Part shown: positions 36,658 through 40,643 of the stretch, piece by piece
How positions within the stretch are numbered: position 1 is the stretch's first letter
Layout of the letters: every line of letters starts with the position of its first letter
Virus record (IMG/VR): IMGVR_UViG_3300037502_002592
Location: 1 to 40,643 of that record
From: a virus
Strand: one strand, 5' to 3'
Length of the DNA stretch: 40,643 nucleotides
The notes under the pieces: generated by a model
Told to the model about the DNA's origin: nothing
The model's input: only the letters and a program-made list of their open reading frames with translations
Database searches by the model: none
Program-made: the position numbers and the translations under genes

Positions 36658-37760
36658 TCATCCTGACCAACTACAAATGGCGCGCGGTCGCGCCCCTCGC
36701 ATGGAAGCTGCCGACGATCTCGACCGGCATTCGGACACGCTATCGCATCAGAGAACGTCTAAGCGACGGCTACGTGCGCCGTCGCTGGTACTTCGAAGAC
36801 CGCGAGGAATGGGATTACGCGCTGTGGATGATCGCGCGTGGGACGTGGCCGGACATGGAACCAGGCCTTGCCTACGATTGCGCGACCGTCACTTTCCTGA
36901 CCTCGCCAACGGGCTCTAACCAAACCTACACATCGCCAGCCGACTGGAATAACTCAAACAATACGATTGAGACGATCGGTGCGGGCGGCGGCGGAGGCCG
37001 GTTGTCTACGGCGTCCGCGCGTGGTTCTGCCGGTGCGGGCGGCGGCTATTCCAAAACGACTAATCTGTCGTTTGCGACCCCCGGAACAACCACGGCGACC
37101 TATCAGATAGGATCGGCGGGCACGGGCGGCGCCAGCAATGGCACGGACGGCACGGCCGGCGGCGATACGTGGTTCAACGCTGCGACGCTCGGCAGCTCAT
37201 CGGTCGGGTCTAAGGGCGGTGGCGGCGGGTCAGGGTCGGCGGCTACCGCATCAACGGGCGGCGCGGCGGGCTCGGGCATTGGCTCGACCAAATACAGCGG
37301 CGGCAACGGCGGCACCTCGCCTCTCGGTGTGTCCAACGGCGGCGGCGGCGGCGGCGCGGCTGGGCCGAGCGGCAACGGCAACGCGGGTGCTGATGGGTCT
37401 GGTGTCAACGCGCCTGCCGCCAACGGCGGGTCTGGAAATGCGGGTTCCGGAGGGTCTGGCGGCAGTGGTGGCGCCACGACGAGCGCAGCGGGATCGGCAG
37501 GCGGCAACGGAACTGAATTTGGCGGCACGCATGGATCGGGCGGCGGCGGCGGCGGCGGCGCGACGACGGCCGGCGCTGGTGCGGGCACGGGCGGAGCCGG
37601 TGGCAATGGCGGCAGCTATGGCGGCGGCGGCGGCCAGGGTGGATTTGGGTCAACCACTACGGGCAACGGCGGTAACGGCGGCGCAGGCCTGATTGTCGTT
37701 ACCTACACGCCAACCGCCAGCCCGTTTCGGTCAACCAATATGCCAATGATGGGGATGTGA
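36654..37760 (+). CDS. Glycine-rich adhesin-type tail protein
   Basis: 368 residues, overlapping the fibre stop (ATGA). Residues 1-80 are a compact domain with WYFEDREEWDYALWMIARGT. From about 82 it has the glycine-rich layout: TVTFLTSPTGSNQTYTSPAD, then dense GGGGG, GGSG and GGAG clusters (res 112-345) and LIVVTYTPT. Long stacked Gly-rich loops resemble the polyglycine-II sandwich of T4-like gp38 adhesins. It probably tips the fibre. The Gly clusters could vary in length between strains. Confidence 0.75.
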   Translation: MIILTNYKWRAVAPLAWKLPTISTGIRTRYRIRERLSDGYVRRRWYFEDREEWDYALWMIARGTWPDMEPGLAYDCATVTFLTSPTGSNQTYTSPADWNNSNNTIETIGAGGGGGRLSTASARGSAGAGGGYSKTTNLSFATPGTTTATYQIGSAGTGGASNGTDGTAGGDTWFNAATLGSSSVGSKGGGGGSGSAATASTGGAAGSGIGSTKYSGGNGGTSPLGVSNGGGGGGAAGPSGNGNAGADGSGVNAPAANGGSGNAGSGGSGGSGGATTSAAGSAGGNGTEFGGTHGSGGGGGGGATTAGAGAGTGGAGGNGGSYGGGGGQGGFGSTTTGNGGNGGAGLIVVTYTPTASPFRSTNMPMMGM

Positions 37761-37761
37761 G

Positions 37762-38307
37762 ATGGAGCTTTGTGGTTACCGCCTCGTTGATACGCAAAAT
37801 AGCGTCATCGCAGAATGGGGCGGTACGCTGGGCCAGTGCCCCGGCATACCAAACCCGCTTTTCCTGCCTAATGGCGACCACGTGCACGCCCCCAGCCTCG
37901 ATACGGATTACGGCGGGTACAGGCTTCTGCCGATTATGCTGGGCAGGTCGCTGGATGATGAGAAAACAATAGCCATTGCAAAAATTGATGCTGACGCGGA
38001 AACGGCACGCCTCAAATACATCACGGCTGGCGCGGGTCAGGCTCTTGAGTATCAAGAGGCGGCGGAGGAAGCCGCTCGCTATATCGCGACAGGCGGCGCG
38101 GGAGCGTATCCGATGCTGCAAGCCTCTGTCGATGCTGGCGAGGCGCCGGACTTGGCCACGGCGGCGGCGCTTATCGGGGCGCGAGAAAACGCTTGGGCCA
38201 CTATCGGTGCGAACATCCGGCGGCTGCGACTGACGGCAAAGCGGGCAGTGGATGCGGCGACCACCGTTGAGCAGGTGCAAGCGGCAGCGCAGGTGACGTG
38301 GCCATGA
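37762..38307 (+). CDS. Tail fibre assembly/chaperone-type protein
   Basis: 181 residues from ATG 37762, one base after the adhesin stop. The N-terminal half (CPGIPNPLFLPNGDHVHAPS, LDTDYGGYRLLPIMLG) and a helical second half (DADAETARLKYITAGAGQAL, EYQEAAEEAARYIATGG) match fibre-assembly and DUF4376-like proteins that follow adhesin genes. Its role in folding or trimerising the fibre is inferred. Confidence 0.6.
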   Translation: MELCGYRLVDTQNSVIAEWGGTLGQCPGIPNPLFLPNGDHVHAPSLDTDYGGYRLLPIMLGRSLDDEKTIAIAKIDADAETARLKYITAGAGQALEYQEAAEEAARYIATGGAGAYPMLQASVDAGEAPDLATAAALIGARENAWATIGANIRRLRLTAKRAVDAATTVEQVQAAAQVTWP

Positions 38308-39035
38308 AGCTGTCCAGCGCTGGCCTTGACCTGATTTGCCAGTTCGAAGGCTACCATAAGGCGTTGCCTGACGGGCGCTGCATTGCCTATCGCTGCCCCG
38401 CCAACGTTCTGACAATTGGCTGGGGATGCACAGAAGGCGTCAAGGAGGGGATGATCTGGACGCGGGAGGAAGCGCAGGTTGCGCTCCGGCGCGAGCTGGC
38501 CAAGTTCGAGGCGGGCGTGATCCGGCTTACTACCGTGCCGCTCAACCAAAACCAATTCGATGCGCTAGTAAGCTTCACCTTCAACGTGGGGCTTGGCGCG
38601 TTCGAACGTTCGACGCTTCGGAAGCGGTTGAACGCGGGCGACTATCGCGGCGCGGCGTCGTCTTTTAAGCTATGGAACAAGGGCGGCGGCCGGGTGCTGC
38701 CGGGGCTCGTTAACCGGCGTGCCCGCGAGGCGACTCTGTTCCTGACGCCCATGGACGAGCCGTCAGAGCCAGACATGCCGCAGGCGGTAGAGCCGAGCGC
38801 GGAGCCAGTGGGCAAACCAACTGTTGCCGTGGCCGCTGCCTCGAGCGGGGCAGTGATCCCAGCTGTTCCGGCGCTGCTCACCGACAACGTGGCTGCCGCA
38901 TCGAGCTGGCAGGCGGCAGGAGACCAGATCGCGGGGCTGATTAAATGGGCTGTCGCATCGCCCTTGGCGCTGTTGATCATCGCAGCCACGGCGGCGCTGC
39001 TGTTCCTGCCGCGACTGATCGGGGGGCGAGCATGA
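38304..39035 (+). CDS. GH24 lysozyme (endolysin) with a C-terminal membrane anchor
   Basis: 243 residues from ATG 38304, overlapping the previous stop, with AGGTG at a good distance; GTG 38298 is too close to it. The GH24 core has Glu15 in FEGYHK, Cys31 in YRCPANVLTIGWG and Thr37, the E-C-T triad variant seen in many prophage lysozymes, then NQNQFDALVSFTFNVGLGAF and NRRAREATLFL. A linker rich in Pro, Glu and Ala (res 150-220) leads to a helix at about 215-238 (ASPLALLIIAATAALLFLP). It cleaves murein glycan. The tail anchor would hold it in the membrane until lysis. No signal peptide. Confidence 0.9.
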   Translation: MKLSSAGLDLICQFEGYHKALPDGRCIAYRCPANVLTIGWGCTEGVKEGMIWTREEAQVALRRELAKFEAGVIRLTTVPLNQNQFDALVSFTFNVGLGAFERSTLRKRLNAGDYRGAASSFKLWNKGGGRVLPGLVNRRAREATLFLTPMDEPSEPDMPQAVEPSAEPVGKPTVAVAAASSGAVIPAVPALLTDNVAAASSWQAAGDQIAGLIKWAVASPLALLIIAATAALLFLPRLIGGRA

Positions 39036-39280
39036 TCCAGATTGCAGCACTGCTGGCCGGCTGGCCGGCGCGGATTGGCGTGATCGCGGCAGCTGTCGCG
39101 GCGTTGGTGTCGTTGCGTGCGTGGGATGTCTCCACTCAACGAGCCAGAGGTGCTGAGCGCGCCGTGGCCAAGATCGAGAAGGCCACCAACAATGCAACCC
39201 AGCTCGGCAAGCGCGCTGCTGATCGCTCTACTACTCCCGGCGTGCGCGGACAGCGTGACCCAACTTCCAGGGACGACTAA
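39032..39280 (+). CDS. i-spanin-like inner-membrane protein
   Basis: 82 residues from ATG 39032 (ATGA overlap with the lysozyme). Residues 4-30 are a membrane helix (AALLAGWPARIGVIAAAVAA), followed by a charged coiled-coil part (RARGAERAVAKIEKATNNAT). This is the Rz-type layout. The reading frame overlaps a lipoprotein gene in another frame, as expected for Rz/Rz1. Confidence 0.75.
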   Translation: MIQIAALLAGWPARIGVIAAAVAALVSLRAWDVSTQRARGAERAVAKIEKATNNATQLGKRAADRSTTPGVRGQRDPTSRDD

Positions 39281-39455
39281 GCTGCTGGATGAGTTACCCC
39301 GCGTGCAGAACAGCACAAGAGCGCCGTGCTGGCTTCAGCAGCAGATTGCGGCCCAGAATTCGTATGTAGACAGTATACGGTTTCAGTCAATTCGAGTATA
39401 TTCTGCGCCATGCAAATTCGATAAATCCCCGCAGCAAGTCGCGTCCGCGAGGTAG
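39192..39455 (+). CDS. o-spanin-like outer-membrane lipoprotein
   Basis: 87 residues from ATG 39192 with GAAGG upstream. MQPSSASALLIALLLPAC is a lipoprotein signal with a lipobox LLPAC; the mature protein would start at Cys18 and contains two further cysteines. It starts inside the i-spanin gene in another frame and extends 175 bases past it, the partly embedded Rz/Rz1 arrangement. Together they would fuse the two membranes at lysis. Confidence 0.75.
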   Translation: MQPSSASALLIALLLPACADSVTQLPGTTKLLDELPRVQNSTRAPCWLQQQIAAQNSYVDSIRFQSIRVYSAPCKFDKSPQQVASAR

Positions 39456-39464
39456 GGGCCATGG

Positions 39465-39701
39465 ATGCGATTAGACTTCGAAATGGGGGTGGCGGTTGGT
39501 CAGGCTCTCGAGCAAATCAAAGAGCACACGAGCCACCTTTCCACGCTGGACGACCGCGTGGAGAAGCTCGAGACCAAGGCCGCGACGGCAGAGAATTGGA
39601 TTGGCAGGATCACAGTAGCCGGCGGACTATGGGCGGCCGGGACCGGCCTCAATCTCAGCGCGGAGAACATCGGTCAGATGATCGCGCGTCTATTCCGCTG
39701 A
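39465..39701 (+). CDS. XhlA-like holin or holin-associated protein
   Basis: 78 residues from ATG 39465 with AGGGG six bases upstream. A coiled coil (SHLSTLDDRVEKLETKAATA) precedes one membrane helix (WIGRITVAGGLWAAGTGLNL) and a short C-terminal end. This is the XhlA/hemolysin pattern of phage lysis cassettes. It is the only small membrane protein in the cassette besides the spanin, so it is the likely holin; this is inference. Confidence 0.65.
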   Translation: MRLDFEMGVAVGQALEQIKEHTSHLSTLDDRVEKLETKAATAENWIGRITVAGGLWAAGTGLNLSAENIGQMIARLFR

Positions 39702-39742
39702 GCCGCGTCTGCTGGGCTGGGATCGCCGTTGTCATGGTTGGC

Positions 39743-39946
39743 CTAGCCCGCGTCGGCTGGCACGCAGTTATGGCTCACTAGCCCGGCCTTTCTTGTTTGA
39801 ACCCATCTAGTGCTGCGGGCAGGGCGTGACTCCTGCATCGCTTTGCCCTCCGGCTTGTAGCCACTGTCGCCGGAGTATTTCTCCCAAGATCGCTGCCGCT
39901 TTCGCGGATGGCTGCCTTGTGTTCCGTTACGGGTTGGCTTCGGCAT
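39743..39946 (-). CDS. Small basic protein, end of the leftward accessory operon
   Basis: 67 residues from ATG 39946, the most sensible start in a longer frame that otherwise shadows its neighbour. MPKPTRNGTQGSHPRKRQRS, WEKYSGDSGYKPEG and MQESRPARSTRW suggest a disordered, very basic protein. It is convergent with the lysis genes. The ribosome site is weak, so confidence is moderate. Confidence 0.45.
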   Translation of the reverse strand: MPKPTRNGTQGSHPRKRQRSWEKYSGDSGYKPEGKAMQESRPARSTRWVQTRKAGLVSHNCVPADAG

Positions 39947-39989
39947 CCCGGCCACTTTACGGGCTACCGCAGCACTAGATGGGCCCTTT

Positions 39990-40196
39990 CTACGCTGCTT
40001 CCTTCCGCACGCGGACGTGCGAGACTTCAGAGATTGAATCCTCACACACGTCGTAGTCCGAACCCTCGTAGTCGATGAGCGACGCGGACATGCAGAGGTG
40101 CTTGTCAAATAGCGCTTTGGCCTCCGCTTCCGAGGCAGCGGTCAGCTCGATCTCGACATCCACGGACACTGTTGCGGTGATGGTGTAGCGCGGCAT
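39990..40196 (-). CDS. Small hypothetical protein
   Basis: 68 residues from ATG 40196. MPRYTITATVSVDVEIELTA is a strand-rich start; ASEAEAKALFDKHLCMSASL is a helix; then IDYEGSDYDVCEDSIS and RVRKEAA. This alpha/beta pattern is seen in small phage proteins. Part of the leftward accessory operon. Confidence 0.7.
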   Translation of the reverse strand: MPRYTITATVSVDVEIELTAASEAEAKALFDKHLCMSASLIDYEGSDYDVCEDSISEVSHVRVRKEAA

Positions 40197-40214
40197 CGGC
40201 CCGGCCCTTGATGG

Positions 40215-40445
40215 TTAGTCGGGGTTCAGTTCAGAAGTGATAATGAAGCGCAGCTCGTTCACCGTCACGCGCAACAAGTCGGGCTGATCGTCAGGCGACG
40301 GCCCGTGCTTGTCGATCTCGCACACTCGCTTGATGATCGCGGTCGCCAAGTCGTCGCGCCACTGAGCGTTGCGCTCGTCCTCTTGGCGCCTGTACTCGTC
40401 ATATTGCCGCTGTTCCTCAAGATAGGCTTCGTGCTCGCGAGACAT
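40215..40445 (-). CDS. Small helical protein
   Basis: 76 residues from ATG 40445 with GAGG seven bases upstream; a TTG four codons earlier is less likely. MSREHEAYLEEQRQYDEYRR then QEDERNAQWRDDLATAIIKR is a charged helix, followed by RVTVNELRFIITSELNPD. Function unknown. Confidence 0.7.
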   Translation of the reverse strand: MSREHEAYLEEQRQYDEYRRQEDERNAQWRDDLATAIIKRVCEIDKHGPSPDDQPDLLRVTVNELRFIITSELNPD

Positions 40446-40453
40446 GGGCGGCC

Positions 40454-40643
40454 TCAAATCGTCACGACGGCAACACTGCCGTCAGATTGCACTGTGGCGC
40501 GAATCATCTCGACACGCGCCCATCCCTCCAAATCGCTCCAGTCTCCCGGCGCGGCACCGTCCATTGCATCCTCGGGGCACGAGAAAGACACGCCCTCCTG
40601 ATACTCACACGTCCACACGGTCGGCTGCGATTTGGCGCGCAGC
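40454..40643 (-). CDS. Small phage protein, 3' part of the gene cut by the contig ends
   Basis: The 3' end of the gene that starts at 231. The frame enters at 40643, passes DMDGAAPGDWSDLEGWARVE and ends VAVVTI with TGA at 40456..40454, seven bases before the next start's GAGG. Reading 231..11 then 40517..40454 gives 95 codons without a break, which supports a circular genome. Confidence 0.8.
   Translation of the reverse strand, partial: LRAKSQPTVWTCEYQEGVSFSCPEDAMDGAAPGDWSDLEGWARVEMIRATVQSDGSVAVVTI
40518..40643. repeat. Terminal direct repeat, right copy (126 bp)
   Basis: Exact copy of 11..136 at the right end. Joining the two copies gives a circle of about 40,517 bp and restores the minus-strand gene that is cut at both ends. 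Confidence 0.95.

Noticed and set aside
37103-37606. Proline-rich 167-residue minus-strand frame
   Set aside because: It is the complement of the glycine-rich adhesin region (GGC read as GCC/CCG) and has no independent support.
33691-37760. Diversity-generating retroelement acting on the fibre genes, as in the BPP-1-type podovirus
   Set aside because: No reverse transcriptase gene and no template repeat of the fibre end was seen anywhere in the window.
39736-39780. Tiny plus-strand frame after the holin-like gene
   Set aside because: A 15-codon frame with no ribosome site, apparently the read-through end of a shadow frame.

Overview
The window is an essentially complete genome of a temperate, short-tailed (podovirus-like) phage of about 40.5 kb. 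The first and last parts share a 126-bp direct repeat (11..136 = 40518..40643). A minus-strand gene runs in frame across the joined ends, so the molecule is circular or circularly permuted and the unique length is about 40,517 bp. High GC, a GapR/DUF2312 gene and a tRNA-Pro-type attachment site point to an alphaproteobacterial host. The host group is inferred; no host DNA is visible.

Layout, left to right. (1) 1..511, continuing through the ends to 39743..40457, is a leftward accessory operon of small genes fired from a promoter at 538..566. (2) 538..619 is a divergent promoter region with a perfect palindrome; its rightward arm drives 619..3980, a degenerate serine-recombinase-like protein, a DUF2493 (SLOG-type) protein and about ten tiny genes. 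(3) 4189..4432 is attP: the 3' part of a tRNA-Pro flanked by repeated arm-type sites, next to integrase and excisionase (minus). (4) 5661..9979 is the leftward early operon: HNH protein, an Nmad5-like protein, DUF551, an ERF annealing protein and many small genes. (5) 10082..10922 is the immunity region: a CI-type repressor, a Cro/YdaS-type protein and four copies of a 17-bp operator of the form TTAAGG-N5-CCTTAA. (6) 10922..15102 is the rightward early operon: HNH endonuclease, a replication protein with internal iteron-like repeats, GapR and a NusG-like factor, joined by a chain of ATGA overlaps. (7) 15154..18071 holds two membrane proteins of matching topology, one with a cytoplasmic winged-helix domain, around a 390-bp leader and three micro-genes. 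(8) 18108..37760 is the virion module: terminases, portal, scaffold, SU10-type capsid, connector, tail nozzle-like protein, internal virion proteins and fibres. (9) 38304..39701 is lysis: GH24 lysozyme, overlapping spanins and a holin-like protein.

Reading as a system: the repressor shuts both early promoters in lysogeny. On induction the left operon supplies Xis and ERF recombination, and the right operon supplies replication. The NusG-like protein is the natural candidate to let polymerase pass the terminator and hairpins at 15104..16368 into the late genes. The least explained part is the pair of coiled-coil membrane proteins between the early and late modules. All functions come from motif reading by eye; no database search was run.
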